From positions 124,001-188,000 of the forward strand of contig NZ_QBUD01000002.1 in assembly GCF_003058085.1 (NCBI RefSeq): a DNA stretch of 64,000 nucleotides. Reading direction: 5' to 3'. Of the stretch, positions 1 to 7,930 are shown piece after piece. The DNA comes from Yoonia sediminilitoris. GTDB lineage: Bacteria > Pseudomonadota > Alphaproteobacteria > Rhodobacterales > Rhodobacteraceae. The position numbers were made by a program, and so were the translations under genes. The notes under the pieces were generated by a model. That model ran no database searches. It was not told the origin of the DNA and was given only the letters and a program-made list of their open reading frames with translations. Positions within the stretch are counted from its first letter, which is position 1. Each line of letters starts with the position of its first letter.

Positions 1-97
1 AGTACTTGAAGACCGCGGTCAAGGTCGGCTCTGGGCCGTTCACGTTGGTCAAAACGAGCTCAGCGTCGTGCCAATTCGGCCTGAGTTGTTGGAAACA
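1..97. other. left edge, no assignable gene
   Basis: The first 97 bases hold no complete gene. One plus-strand frame and one minus-strand frame are open to the window edge. The minus frame is the same frame as the gene ending at 98, after its stop codon, and has no evident start. I cannot assign a product. Confidence 0.3.
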
Positions 98-556
98 CTA
101 TTCCTTTCCCCGATAATCGACGGCTGTAATTTCCCCGTTGCGGATGACATTGGTTTCCATGCCGGGGATGATGTCGGTGTTCTGTGCGGCGCACACGATC
201 CAGCCGGTGGTCGAGCGTTCTGCCACGAACATCATGATGGCAAGGCGATCTTCCAACGCTTCGCCAGCCTTGTCGAGTTGTCCGCTCAGTTTCCAGCGGG
301 TGTGAACAATGGCGACATCCTCGCTGATCTGGCGGAGTTTGATGCGCCGCGCAGAGATCGTACTGTTACGAAAAAACGTCGTAAGCCTATAATGATGGGC
401 TCGTTCGATATTGGCGCGGTTGTGCCACCAAAGGCCCACCACATTCACGAAATCCGCATCGTTTGAAAAGAGACCCGCAAGCGCGTGGGCATCCTTGCGG
501 TTCCAGGCGTCTTGGAAAAGTCGGGGGATATCATCTGGAGTTTCAGCCATAGGCAT
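98..556 (-). CDS. SgcJ/EcaC-type NTF2-like protein
   Basis: A 152-residue protein of the SnoaL/NTF2-like fold, SgcJ/EcaC branch. Seen: an N-terminal helix with FQDAWNRKDAHALAGLF, then the FSNDADFVNVVGLWW segment, then alternating strands (VAIVHTRWKLSG, RLAIMMFVAE, WIVCAAQNTDI), which is the usual order for a cone-shaped alpha+beta barrel of about 130-150 residues. Members are small cytoplasmic proteins with no single known reaction. It stands alone: upstream is non-coding or degraded sequence and downstream is the window edge. The ATG at 556 fits the family length. Function is unknown beyond the fold. Confidence 0.75.
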   Translation of the reverse strand: MPMAETPDDIPRLFQDAWNRKDAHALAGLFSNDADFVNVVGLWWHNRANIERAHHYRLTTFFRNSTISARRIKLRQISEDVAIVHTRWKLSGQLDKAGEALEDRLAIMMFVAERSTTGWIVCAAQNTDIIPGMETNVIRNGEITAVDYRGKE

Positions 557-790
557 GGAGTACCACCGGGGTCAAAATGTCTTCCTTGCGAAAAAGTCTC
601 TCGTTTGTAGCACCGATCTATCAGATGTTATTCGGGTTGAACACTTGGGGCACCCTTCATAGGTCATCGCCCTGGCACCAATTGTAGTGCTGGGGTATTT
701 CAATCCAACATCAAAAAAGGCCCAGAACTCCCACGAAAGAACATCATGGTACATGATGACCTTCCCAAGTTCCCGACATGATCCGGGGAT

Positions 791-970
791 ATGGCCGAAA
801 AGATCCAGCAGGATTTCACCCAGGTGGCGGTGGCAAAGGGTTTGTTGCCGACCGAAGCCCATCGGATGCCTGACATCGTGTCGTTGACAGCACCAAGTGA
901 TGCATCAAAGCCGCTTCGGTTCTGGCAATTGTACTCTGGGCTTGGTCAAGATCCCATCGTGGGGATCATC
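791..970 (+). pseudogene. possible truncated-globin-like 5' fragment
   Basis: An open frame from the ATG at 791 encodes about 60 residues ending in LRFWQLYSGLGQDPIVGII. From memory this resembles the N-terminal part of a bacterial globin-like protein, in which an RFWQLYS-LGQDPIV segment precedes the first heme-pocket helices. After about position 970 the sequence switches to the antisense of a DUF6880 gene and the rest of the protein is missing. The family call is a weak recollection; the abrupt change of identity at the junction is better supported. Treat it as a dead fragment. Confidence 0.3.
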
Positions 971-971
971 G

Positions 972-1203
972 GCAAAGGCGCGGGCCTTGTCACATTCGAT
1001 GAAACTCCTTGCCTGCGTCAGCCCTGAAAGCCGCCGGTCGATCAGCTTGGTAATGGCCTCAGGGCCGGATTTTCGGCCAACGCCGCCTTGACCTGTCGCC
1101 GGAACCCCGCATTTCGCTCAGCCTCATCCAGCACCAGCTATGCGAGCTTTTCGGGGCCGAGATCATTCAACTTGTCAATGGATAAGGCAGGTTTGAGGGC
1201 CAT
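972..1203 (-). pseudogene. DUF6880 family gene, broken
   Basis: Reading minus from an ATG at 1203 gives MALKPALSIDKLNDLGPEKL, then an in-frame TAG at 1138-1140. The same frame continues as LVLDEAERNAGFRRQVKAAL. A frameshift near 1080 moves the homology to another frame, which reads ITKLIDRRLSGLTQARSF and then DKARAFADD. This is the typical opening of DUF6880 proteins (several hundred residues, unknown function). The gene therefore carries a nonsense codon, a frameshift and a 3' truncation, and its end abuts the globin-like fragment on the other strand. Confidence 0.6.
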
Positions 1204-1516
1204 GAGCAGGTCTCAGTTTTAGATTGTTGTCCCAATATGTGTCTCGGTCAGATCGGGGGTGCAAGTATTGGGTGCTTGATCGACCAACTGTTGCGGCACC
1301 ATCAGAGGTGGGTGAACGGCAGGGCAGGGCAGGGCAGATTGTGTCGGTCTCAGGCTGCGTGGTTTACCGCCACTTATCATTGTCACGCTTCCCCCAAAGG
1401 ACGTCATGACCAATCAAAAATCATTCAAAGCGCATTGACCTGTGTCAAATTCAAAGCGCCCGGAACACAATAGGGTTCAAGCTCGGTCTATTTTTCATCT
1501 GGGATCCAGAAACAAT
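1204..1516. other. stretch without recognisable gene
   Basis: About 310 bases between the broken DUF6880 gene and the next small reading frame. Only short overlapping frames occur and none looks like a protein. A run of GGGCA units (about 1320-1337) is the only low-complexity element. I see no promoter or RNA gene I can defend. Confidence 0.4.
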
Positions 1517-1720
1517 ATGGCGCGCATGAAATACGTATGGAAAATTATATTGGAAAGCGCATCGGACGAAGTTGAGAACCGTCAAGTATATGCGCTTGCT
1601 GGAAGTATGGGGGAAGCTCTGGAGTTGGCCGGTGAGCCAAATGCACGGGCTATCCCTCAGGTTGGCACAAATTGGCCAGGCGCCGAAGGCGAAAAGCTAT
1701 ACTGGCACTATAGTGGATAA
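1517..1720 (+). CDS. small hypothetical protein
   Basis: A 67-residue frame from the ATG at 1517 (a second ATG at 1526 is also possible). It begins MARMKYVWKIILESASDEVE and ends KLYWHYSG. The mixed hydrophilic composition and the lack of rare-residue bias look like a real small soluble protein, but I do not recognise a family. No strong Shine-Dalgarno precedes it. It lies upstream of the anti-Shine-Dalgarno hairpin array on the same strand; the protein that usually precedes CcsR arrays is a DUF1127 protein, and this sequence does not look like one. It may be real or a remnant. Confidence 0.4.
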   Translation: MARMKYVWKIILESASDEVENRQVYALAGSMGEALELAGEPNARAIPQVGTNWPGAEGEKLYWHYSG

Positions 1721-1885
1721 ATGCCGAGGCGCGGACAGATGACTCTTCATTTGCATTGAGCGTATTTTTTAAGCTTCCAGTGCCGCAAACGCGCGTGACT
1801 TACGCATCTCCATCAAAAATAGCTGCATTGCAGCATTTCCCATTACCGCAGCGCAGCAATTCCTTTTACCGTCACATACATATCT

Positions 1886-2048
1886 TTGTGTCAGACTTTC
1901 TCCTCCCAGAGTCGCTGACATACATTCGCAACACGCTTTCATCTCCTCCCGAGAGCACGTTGCAAACTGAAAAAGTTCGCTGCACCTCCTCCCTCGGCGA
2001 ACCATTCGAATTAGCGGTGTCCTCACCTCCCGAGGCCACCGCTTTTTT
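1886..2048 (+). ncRNA. four-hairpin anti-Shine-Dalgarno (cuckoo/CcsR-like) sRNA array
   Basis: Four consecutive hairpins each expose a CCTCC-type loop. Hairpin 1: TGTCAG 1889-1894 pairs CTGACA 1915-1920, loop CTCCTCCC. Hairpin 2: GCAAC 1928-1932 pairs GTTGC 1959-1963, loop CTCCTCCC 1943-1950. Hairpin 3: GTTCGC 1975-1980 pairs GCGAAC 1997-2002, loop CCTCCTCCC 1985-1993. Hairpin 4: AGCGGTG 2013-2019 pairs CACCGCT 2037-2043, with an inner CCTC/GAGG stem, loop ACCTCCC, then six T. This is the signature of the cuckoo RNAs of Rhizobiales and Rhodobacterales, which include CcsR1-4 of Rhodobacter sphaeroides. Loops of this kind are complementary to Shine-Dalgarno sequences. The unit and processing boundaries are inferred, and no promoter was clear. 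Confidence 0.7.
2013..2048 (+). terminator. Rho-independent terminator closing the sRNA array
   Basis: A stem AGCGGTG/CACCGCT with an inner CCTC/GAGG helix is followed by a run of six T at 2043-2048. It is the fourth hairpin of the array and sets its orientation as plus. Confidence 0.75.
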
Positions 2049-2168
2049 CTCGGCCCTAGAATAATTCTGCGACTTACCAGATGCGATAAGGACGCACGAT
2101 CGTCCAGTCTTGCCTCGGAGCAAGACTGATATCTCGCCGATTAAAATGCTGCGCTCTGCACAAAATGC

Positions 2169-2747
2169 GGCAAGGCGGTGCACGGTGTGGATGTCATAAT
2201 CGAACACATCCCGATCGACCGGCCTTGCGTTCTTCACACCTATGACGAACTGGATATATGGCGTGTCCGCCAGCCGGCCCTTGTCGGCCATGTCCTTGGC
2301 TTTGAGGATATGGCTCAGGTCGAAGGCTTCGATTTCCGGTTTGACGTCGTAGGCCAGCATCTCGCTTGTCAGCCAGTCAACTAGATCCTGTGGGTTTTCA
2401 TAGACGCGGCTCGGGACGTTGTTCGATCCAACCGACAACGAGGCCATGTCTGGTCGCAGCGGCAGCATCTCGCCGCGCGTTTGACCTGCGCCTGACCGTC
2501 CACCGGTCGAAAACTGGATGATCATTCCCGGGCAGTGCTTTTCGAGTCCCTCCTTGAGGGCGGCGAACTTCTCCGGGTCAAGCGTCACGCCGATGCCGGG
2601 ACTGCGCGGAATTTCCATGCAGAAGTAACTGTAGGCGATCGGGTTTGCGAGAATGTCCTCGGTCAGCAGTAGCGGGCCGAAGAACTCTGTCCCCCATTGC
2701 AGCGTTTCCACCGTTGCAAAAAGCTGGAGCGCGGCTGCCGTACGCGG
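2169..2747 (-). pseudogene. chimera of muconate cycloisomerase C-terminus and BKACE fragment
   Basis: A long minus-strand frame (1872-2915) is open but is not one gene. Its codons from about 2747 to 2580 encode ALQLFATVETLQWGTEFFG and PLLLTEDILANP, the C-terminal end of CatB-type muconate cycloisomerases. From about 2585 to 2170 it encodes FAALKEGLEKHCPGMIIQFS, RPDMASLSVGSNNVPSRVYE and PEIEAFDLSHI, the middle of a beta-keto acid cleavage enzyme (BKACE, DUF849). The zinc-binding N-terminus and the C-terminal third of BKACE are missing. The switch falls at LDPEK, a string plausible in both parents, which suggests a deletion through microhomology. The flanking ends of the frame match nothing I know. 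Confidence 0.65.
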
Positions 2748-3050
2748 CCCATGCGGTGCAAACGACGAATTCCTGCTCACCGCCACCGCCCGGAATCTCA
2801 GGAAATTGGCGAAGATCTTTCCTGCACCGCAGAAACCGCGAAAGACCTGATAGGGAGGGCGCTTACACTCTATTTGCAGGGTCACTGTCTGCGCCAGTAA
2901 CACGTTGTTTTTCAACGGGATAAGAGGATAGGAGACCCTCGCTGCGTTTGCAAAGGGAAACTGCGGGAGCGGACCTGCGGCGCTCGACTCATCTCAGTAT
3001 TGCCAGCCTGATCAGAGAGCAAAAGCCCCTATGCATTAACCTTGGACCAC
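2748..3050. other. stretch without recognisable gene
   Basis: About 300 bases between the chimeric remnant and the acyl-CoA synthetase 3' end. The upstream codons of the chimeric frame extend here to 2915 but show no family resemblance. No terminator for the minus-strand operon was evident in it. Confidence 0.35.
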
Positions 3051-4700
3051 CTACCCTGTTATCACTGTTTTCGCTATTTCCTTGGCTTGGTCGCGCAAGA
3101 TGAATTTCTGGATCTTGCCAGTGGACGTCCGCGGAATTGACATGAAGACGAATTGTCCTGGAACTTTGTAGGGCGCAAGTTGCCCCTTGCACCACAAGTT
3201 TAGCGCCGCGGCGTCAACAGTTTCGCCAGCGGCCAGCTCGACAAAAGCACAGGGGGTTTCGCCCCACTTGTCATGTGGCATGGCAACGACGGCGGCAATC
3301 TCAACCGCGGGGTGGCGGTAAAGCGCTTCCTCTACTTCAATCGACGAGATATTCTCGCCCCCCGAGATGATGATATCTTTAGAGCGGTCTTTTAGCTGGA
3401 TATAGCCATCCGGGTACCGCACACCCAGGTCACCTGAATGAAACCAGCCACCCGCAAAGGCCTCTTGCGTGGCTTTTGGATTGCGGAAATAGCCCTTCAT
3501 CACAACGTTGCCGCGAAACATGACCTCGCCCATGGTTTTGCCGTCGCGCGGGACCGGCATCATGGTGTCAGGGTCCAGTACATCAAGGCCCTCAAGCGGC
3601 AGATAGCGCACACCCTGGCGTGATTTGAGCGCAGCCTGTTCCGCGGGTGGCAGGTCGGACCAGTCCTGATGCCAGTCGTTCACGACGGCCGGGCCATAGG
3701 TTTCGGTCAGCCCATATAGATGCGTCACATCAAATCCCGCAAGTTTCATATCAGCCAACAACTTTTCTGGCGGAGGCGCTGCGGCGGTGAAGAACTGCAC
3801 CGTATGGTCGAGTTTGCGCTTCTCGGACTCGGGTGCAGATATCATCAGCGACATGACGATGGGTGCGCCGCACAGGTGTGTCACGCCTTCTTCTGCGAGT
3901 GCGGTCCAGATCGGCTCTGCGCGCACTTGGCGCAGGCACACGTGGGTGCCGATGATGGCCGACAGGGTCCACGGAAAGCACCACCCGTTGCAGTGAAACA
4001 TTGGCAGTGTCCACAGATATACCGCGTGTTTCGCCATCGACGTGGTCAGCGCGTTGCCTTGTGCCAAAAGATAGGCCCCGCGGTGATGCGAGACCACACC
4101 CTTCGGATCACCGGTTGTGCCGGATGTATAGTTGATAGAAATCGCGTCCCATTCATCTAGTGGCATGAGCCAATCAAACGCGGGATCACCCGAGGACAAG
4201 AAGGCCTCGTATTCCTCGGCATCTGTCTCTGTTGCGGGTCCAGAGAGCGCATCATCGTTGTATTGGATGACCATGGGTGACACAGTCGCCAAGGCCAGCG
4301 CGTCTTGGATCAATGGCATGAATTCACGGTCCACGATTACGACCTTGGACATTGCATGGTCCAGCTGGAACGCAATCACTGACGCATCGAGGCGGGTGTT
4401 GACGGAATGTAGAACACCGCCGCTCATGGGCACGCCATAATGGCATTCAAGCATCGCAGGCGTGTTGGCCAGCACGGCAGAAACTGTGTCACCCCGCCCA
4501 ATATCATGCTGCGCCAAGGCGGACGCAAGCTGGCGTGACCTTTCGTAAAATTCCGCGTAGTTGCGGCGCAACGCGCCATGCACGATCGCCGTGTGATCCG
4601 GAAAAACGGATGCGGCGCGTTCAAGAAATGTCAGCGGCGTAAGCGGCTGGTGGTTTGCAGGGTTGCGATCCAGATCGGTATTGTAGGGGTTTGTGCTCAT
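3051..4700 (-). CDS. acyl-CoA synthetase (AMP-binding), DmdB-like
   Basis: A 549-residue member of the ANL superfamily that activates a carboxylic acid through an acyl-adenylate and passes it to CoA. Seen: the P-loop-like INYTSGTTGDPKGVVSHHRG, the YGLTETYGP motif, the hinge region FHSGDLGVRYPDGYIQLKDR followed by SKDIIISGGENISS, and the catalytic-lysine motif RTSTGKIQK near the C-terminus. The length suits the medium-chain/methylmercaptopropionate ligase group. It is the last gene of the minus-strand block and starts 3 bases after the crotonase-like gene. Next to a DmdA-like gene, a role as 3-methylmercaptopropionyl-CoA ligase (DmdB) is possible, but substrate cannot be read from sequence. 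Confidence 0.85.
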   Translation of the reverse strand: MSTNPYNTDLDRNPANHQPLTPLTFLERAASVFPDHTAIVHGALRRNYAEFYERSRQLASALAQHDIGRGDTVSAVLANTPAMLECHYGVPMSGGVLHSVNTRLDASVIAFQLDHAMSKVVIVDREFMPLIQDALALATVSPMVIQYNDDALSGPATETDAEEYEAFLSSGDPAFDWLMPLDEWDAISINYTSGTTGDPKGVVSHHRGAYLLAQGNALTTSMAKHAVYLWTLPMFHCNGWCFPWTLSAIIGTHVCLRQVRAEPIWTALAEEGVTHLCGAPIVMSLMISAPESEKRKLDHTVQFFTAAAPPPEKLLADMKLAGFDVTHLYGLTETYGPAVVNDWHQDWSDLPPAEQAALKSRQGVRYLPLEGLDVLDPDTMMPVPRDGKTMGEVMFRGNVVMKGYFRNPKATQEAFAGGWFHSGDLGVRYPDGYIQLKDRSKDIIISGGENISSIEVEEALYRHPAVEIAAVVAMPHDKWGETPCAFVELAAGETVDAAALNLWCKGQLAPYKVPGQFVFMSIPRTSTGKIQKFILRDQAKEIAKTVITG

Positions 4701-4703
4701 CGC

Positions 4704-5504
4704 TCAGGCGTCCTGCCATTCGGGCGCACGCTTTTCGATGAACGCACCGATACCTTCGCGCGCGTCTTGTGCCAGCATATTGTCGACCATCACACCAGAA
4801 GCGTATTCATAGGCCTCGGGCAGGGTCATTTCGCGCTGCGCATAATAGGCGCGTTTACCGGTGGCGAGCGTCATGCTGGACTTCGACGCTATTTTGCAGG
4901 CCATCTCAATCACTGTGTCTTGCAACGCCTCGGGTGCCACAGCACGGTTCACCAGCCCAATTTCAGCGGCGCGGACCGCCGACGTCATATCGCCGGTCAA
5001 CAACATCTCCATCGCGTGTTTGTCTGCGACATTGCGCGACAAGGCGACCATGGGTGTGGAACAGAACAGCCCGATATGTACGCCCGGCGTGCTGAATTTT
5101 GCGGTGTCTGCTGCAATTGCCAGATCGCAGCTTGCGACCAGTTGGCAGCCTGCGGCGGTAGCCACACCCGTCACTTCGGCAATGACAGGTTTTGGGCAGT
5201 TTACGATACCTTGCATGACGCTTGCACACAGGAACATGACATGCGCAAAATAGGTTTTACCACCATCACCGCCCGCACGGCCGGCCGTCATTTCCTTGAG
5301 GTCATGGCCAGCACAAAACGCAGGTCCGTTGGCAGCAAGCACGATCACGCGGACCGCTGGATCTGATCCGGCTTCTTCAAAGGCCACGCGTAATGTGGCC
5401 AGCATCGCTTCGGACAAGGCATTCCGCCGCGCCACATCGTTCAAAGTCAGGCGTAGAATGCCCCGGGCGTCCAGTTCCCGGAGGAGAATATCTGGTGTGG
5501 TCAC
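4704..5504 (-). CDS. crotonase-family protein (ECHDC3-like)
   Basis: A 266-residue enoyl-CoA hydratase/isomerase-fold protein. The CoA-binding/oxyanion segment GPAFCAGHDLKEM is present (residues about 60-72). The second oxyanion loop reads GVATAAGCQLVASCDLA and the next conserved block TPGVHIGLFCSTP, as in the ECHDC3 branch. By rough alignment, both catalytic glutamates of classical hydratases are replaced (Q after GC, and non-acidic residues before IGLF). Ordinary hydration is therefore unlikely, and it is not an obvious DmdD, which needs those glutamates. It lies between osmC and the acyl-CoA synthetase, 21 and 3 bases apart, so co-transcription is likely. Confidence 0.8.
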   Translation of the reverse strand: MTTPDILLRELDARGILRLTLNDVARRNALSEAMLATLRVAFEEAGSDPAVRVIVLAANGPAFCAGHDLKEMTAGRAGGDGGKTYFAHVMFLCASVMQGIVNCPKPVIAEVTGVATAAGCQLVASCDLAIAADTAKFSTPGVHIGLFCSTPMVALSRNVADKHAMEMLLTGDMTSAVRAAEIGLVNRAVAPEALQDTVIEMACKIASKSSMTLATGKRAYYAQREMTLPEAYEYASGVMVDNMLAQDAREGIGAFIEKRAPEWQDA

Positions 5505-5525
5505 GATGGGCGTCCTCTTTCGGCT

Positions 5526-5978
5526 CTAAAGAATGTTGATTTCGACACTGTCGGCCAAGGTATTGGCGATGAAGCAGTAGCGGTGCGCGCGGCCGTGCAT
5601 CTGCGCGAGCTCTTCGATGCCGACCGAGAAGCCTGTATCAAAACGCACCACAGGATGCAGATCGATCCGCGTGACAGACATCTGGCCCTTGGGGTTCTTG
5701 CCCAAATGTGCCTCTGAATAGTCATGATAGCTTGCCACGGGCCAGCCCGCTTTGGCCGCCAGCGCCAGAAAGGTCATCATGTGGCAACTGGAGAGCGCCG
5801 AGGCGAGGGCCTGTTCGGGGTTTGTGCTGTCCGGATTTCCGCCCCAATCGGGGGCGGAGTCCACAACAAGGTCATAGCGGCTGTTGTATTGCACCGTATG
5901 CTCGTTCGAGTAGGCACCGGTTTGCAATACGGGTGAGGCGCGGTGCCAGTGCAACGCGATCGCAAGGTCTGACATCAA
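5526..5978 (-). CDS. OsmC family protein
   Basis: A 150-residue OsmC/Ohr-fold protein. The two redox cysteines typical of the family are visible: one in LSSCHMMTFLALAAKAG (central helix) and one in HRYCFIANTLAD near the C-terminus. Family members reduce organic hydroperoxides with dithiol partners. It sits 21 bases from both the DmdA-like gene upstream and the crotonase-like gene downstream, so it is probably made with them. It may protect cells against peroxides or reactive sulfur arising from the pathway; that role is inference. Confidence 0.85.
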   Translation of the reverse strand: MMSDLAIALHWHRASPVLQTGAYSNEHTVQYNSRYDLVVDSAPDWGGNPDSTNPEQALASALSSCHMMTFLALAAKAGWPVASYHDYSEAHLGKNPKGQMSVTRIDLHPVVRFDTGFSVGIEELAQMHGRAHRYCFIANTLADSVEINIL

Positions 5979-5999
5979 GGTGGCCTTTCCAGTGAGGCG

Positions 6000-7139
6000 T
6001 TACGCGGCTGCGATCTGTTTTTTGGGGTCGTAGAACGGTCGCTCGCAGATCGTTGCGGTGCTAGGGCCGGACTTGGTAACGACCTCGACCTGTGCGCCGA
6101 TATTGGCGTGTTCTGCTGACACTATGGCCAACGCGATGTTCCGCTTGAGGCGTGGGGAATAAACGGCAGATGTGACCTTGCCGATGGTGTCGCCACCCAA
6201 ATTGATTTCCCAGAACGTCGTATTGGGAGCAGTGAGCGGCTCACCATCGATGATCAGGCCAATCTGCTTGCGGCTGATACCCGCATCCTTGATGCGGCGC
6301 AGGGCGGCCTTGCCGATGAAATCCGCTTCCATGTCGAGATTGACCAGCCGATCAAAGCCCAGTTCGAACGGGTTGGTGCTCATGTCTGCATCGGCGTGAT
6401 AAGACAGCATCCCACCTTCGATACGACGGATGGACGAGGTGTGCCCGGGCTTAAGGCCGAATTCCAGACCAGCTGCCATAATGGTTTCCCACAACAGGTC
6501 ACCCTTTGATCCGTCGCGCAGGTAGATTTCATAGCCCAATTCACTGGACCAACCTGTGCGGGAGACGATCAGCGGAATGCCATCCAGCTCAACTTCGCGC
6601 AGCCAGTAATAGCGCAGGTCCATGATTTCGTCGCCAAACAGCGCCTTCATGATCTCGCCAGACATCGGGCCCTGCAATTGCAGTGGTGACACGTCAGGCT
6701 CGCCAATCGTCACGTCAAGGCCTGAGTTGATAGCAACCCCCTGCGCCCATAGCAGGATGTCGCTATCAGCCAGTGAAATCCAGAAATGGTTTTCCGCAAG
6801 GCGGAGCAGGATCGGATCGTTCAGAATACCGCCATCTGCGTTGGTAATCAGGATGTATTTGCACTGGCCTACGGCCATCTTGGATAGATCACGGCAGGTC
6901 AGCATCTGCGTGAATTTGGCGGCATCCGGGCCGGTGATTTCAACCTGACGCTCAACCCCCACATCACAAAGGATCGCTTCGTTCACAAGGTTCCAGAAGT
7001 TCTGCTCGGGGTCGCCGAAATCACGTGGGATATACATGTGATTGTAGACGGAAAACCCTTGAGCGCCCCAACGCACTGTGGCGTCAAAATAAGGCGACTT
7101 ACGGATCTGTGTGCCGAAACCAAAATCATCTGCTTGCAT
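6000..7139 (-). CDS. DmdA-like GcvT-family demethylase
   Basis: A 379-residue tetrahydrofolate-dependent methyltransferase of the GcvT fold. It shares with DMSP demethylase DmdA the segments SVYNHMYIP, CDVGVERQVEITGPDA, RDLSKMAVGQCKYI, GGILNDPILLRL, FWISLADSDILLW and EPDVSPLQLQGP. Known DmdA proteins move a methyl group from DMSP to tetrahydrofolate, leaving methylmercaptopropionate. This copy is divergent in its second half (for example SSIRRIEGGMLSYHADADM), so another methylated substrate such as a betaine is possible. The ATG at 7139 is preferred over upstream starts because GGAGGA precedes it at good spacing. It is the first structural gene after the Lrp regulator. Confidence 0.65.
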   Translation of the reverse strand: MQADDFGFGTQIRKSPYFDATVRWGAQGFSVYNHMYIPRDFGDPEQNFWNLVNEAILCDVGVERQVEITGPDAAKFTQMLTCRDLSKMAVGQCKYILITNADGGILNDPILLRLAENHFWISLADSDILLWAQGVAINSGLDVTIGEPDVSPLQLQGPMSGEIMKALFGDEIMDLRYYWLREVELDGIPLIVSRTGWSSELGYEIYLRDGSKGDLLWETIMAAGLEFGLKPGHTSSIRRIEGGMLSYHADADMSTNPFELGFDRLVNLDMEADFIGKAALRRIKDAGISRKQIGLIIDGEPLTAPNTTFWEINLGGDTIGKVTSAVYSPRLKRNIALAIVSAEHANIGAQVEVVTKSGPSTATICERPFYDPKKQIAAA

Positions 7140-7302
7140 TGAAACGTCCTCCCGTTTGTTTGTGATCCTCACGACCACAAGCTGTTGCATTCTGCCCGAG
7201 ATGTAATCTGAGAAGGACGACGAAAGCGGACTGAAGATTCCGCATTTGCGGACCAACTGGGCCGTTATGTTAACTTAAAGAGGACCGTTTTGGCTGGACT
7301 CG
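7140..7302 (-). promoter_or_regulatory. leader region upstream of the DmdA-like gene
   Basis: A 163-base gap separates the Lrp-family gene from the DmdA-like gene on the same strand, long enough for a separate promoter and Lrp operator. The only clear element is the Shine-Dalgarno GGAGGA just before 7139. No unambiguous promoter boxes were identified. Confidence 0.35.
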
Positions 7303-7794
7303 CTATTTCGCGCGCGCGCCTGCCAGCTTTGCTATGTTGGGCAAAGCTGATTTCACTTGTCGGGTCGCGAAGTGAGTCATGTAGCGGTCGATACCGAGAT
7401 CTTCGGCATGGAGGTCTTCCACGAAGTCCTGAAACGCAGTCAGGCTGGGGCTAATGACTTTCATGATGTAGTCGACCCCGCCGCCCGTGGCGATGCAATC
7501 AATGATCTCGTCCCGGCCGCTGATGTAAGCCTCAAAGCGGTCGAAGTCGGCTTTACGATGACGACCGAGGGATACTGTCACAATCACTTGGGCGAAATCA
7601 GCCAGTTGACCTAATGCGATATCAGCGTGATAGCCACGAACATATCCGGCAGCCTTCAATCGGGTCAGCCGCGCCCAGCAGGGTGTCGCAGAAAGGCTAC
7701 AAACCTCTGCCAGCCTGGTTTTGCTCAACTGGCCATGCTGTTGCAATGCACTCAGAATGCGAATGTCTGCAGCGTCAAGGGCTAGTCGTTTCAT
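7303..7794 (-). CDS. Lrp/AsnC family transcriptional regulator
   Basis: A 163-residue feast/famine regulator. Seen: an N-terminal winged helix (LDAADIRILSALQQHGQLSK then SLSATPCWARLTRLKAAGY) and a C-terminal RAM/AsnC effector domain with the GRDEIIDCIATGGGVDYIMK signature. Length is normal. Lrp-type proteins bind amino acids or related small molecules and act as octamers or hexadecamers on nearby genes. It is 163 bases upstream of the DmdA-like gene on the same strand, so it is the likely local regulator of that operon. Confidence 0.9.
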   Translation of the reverse strand: MKRLALDAADIRILSALQQHGQLSKTRLAEVCSLSATPCWARLTRLKAAGYVRGYHADIALGQLADFAQVIVTVSLGRHRKADFDRFEAYISGRDEIIDCIATGGGVDYIMKVISPSLTAFQDFVEDLHAEDLGIDRYMTHFATRQVKSALPNIAKLAGARAK

Positions 7795-7930
7795 GCAATT
7801 GTCCTTACGTTCTCAATAGCAGGCGGGATGCGTCCCTCTCGGAATTTTAGCCTGGATATTAAAGATCAGAAGCCTGCTTTGCGACAAATACCTACGCTTT
7901 GACGCCCAACTTGCCTGCTCTCTTTGGGAT

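Noticed and set aside
1320..1337. GGGCA repeats as a regulatory or CRISPR-like repeat
   Set aside because: Only a few short units with no spacers; simple low-complexity sequence.
1872..2915. A 347-codon frame as one intact gene
   Set aside because: It contains parts of two different enzymes plus unrelated ends and also covers the sRNA array, so it is treated as a remnant.
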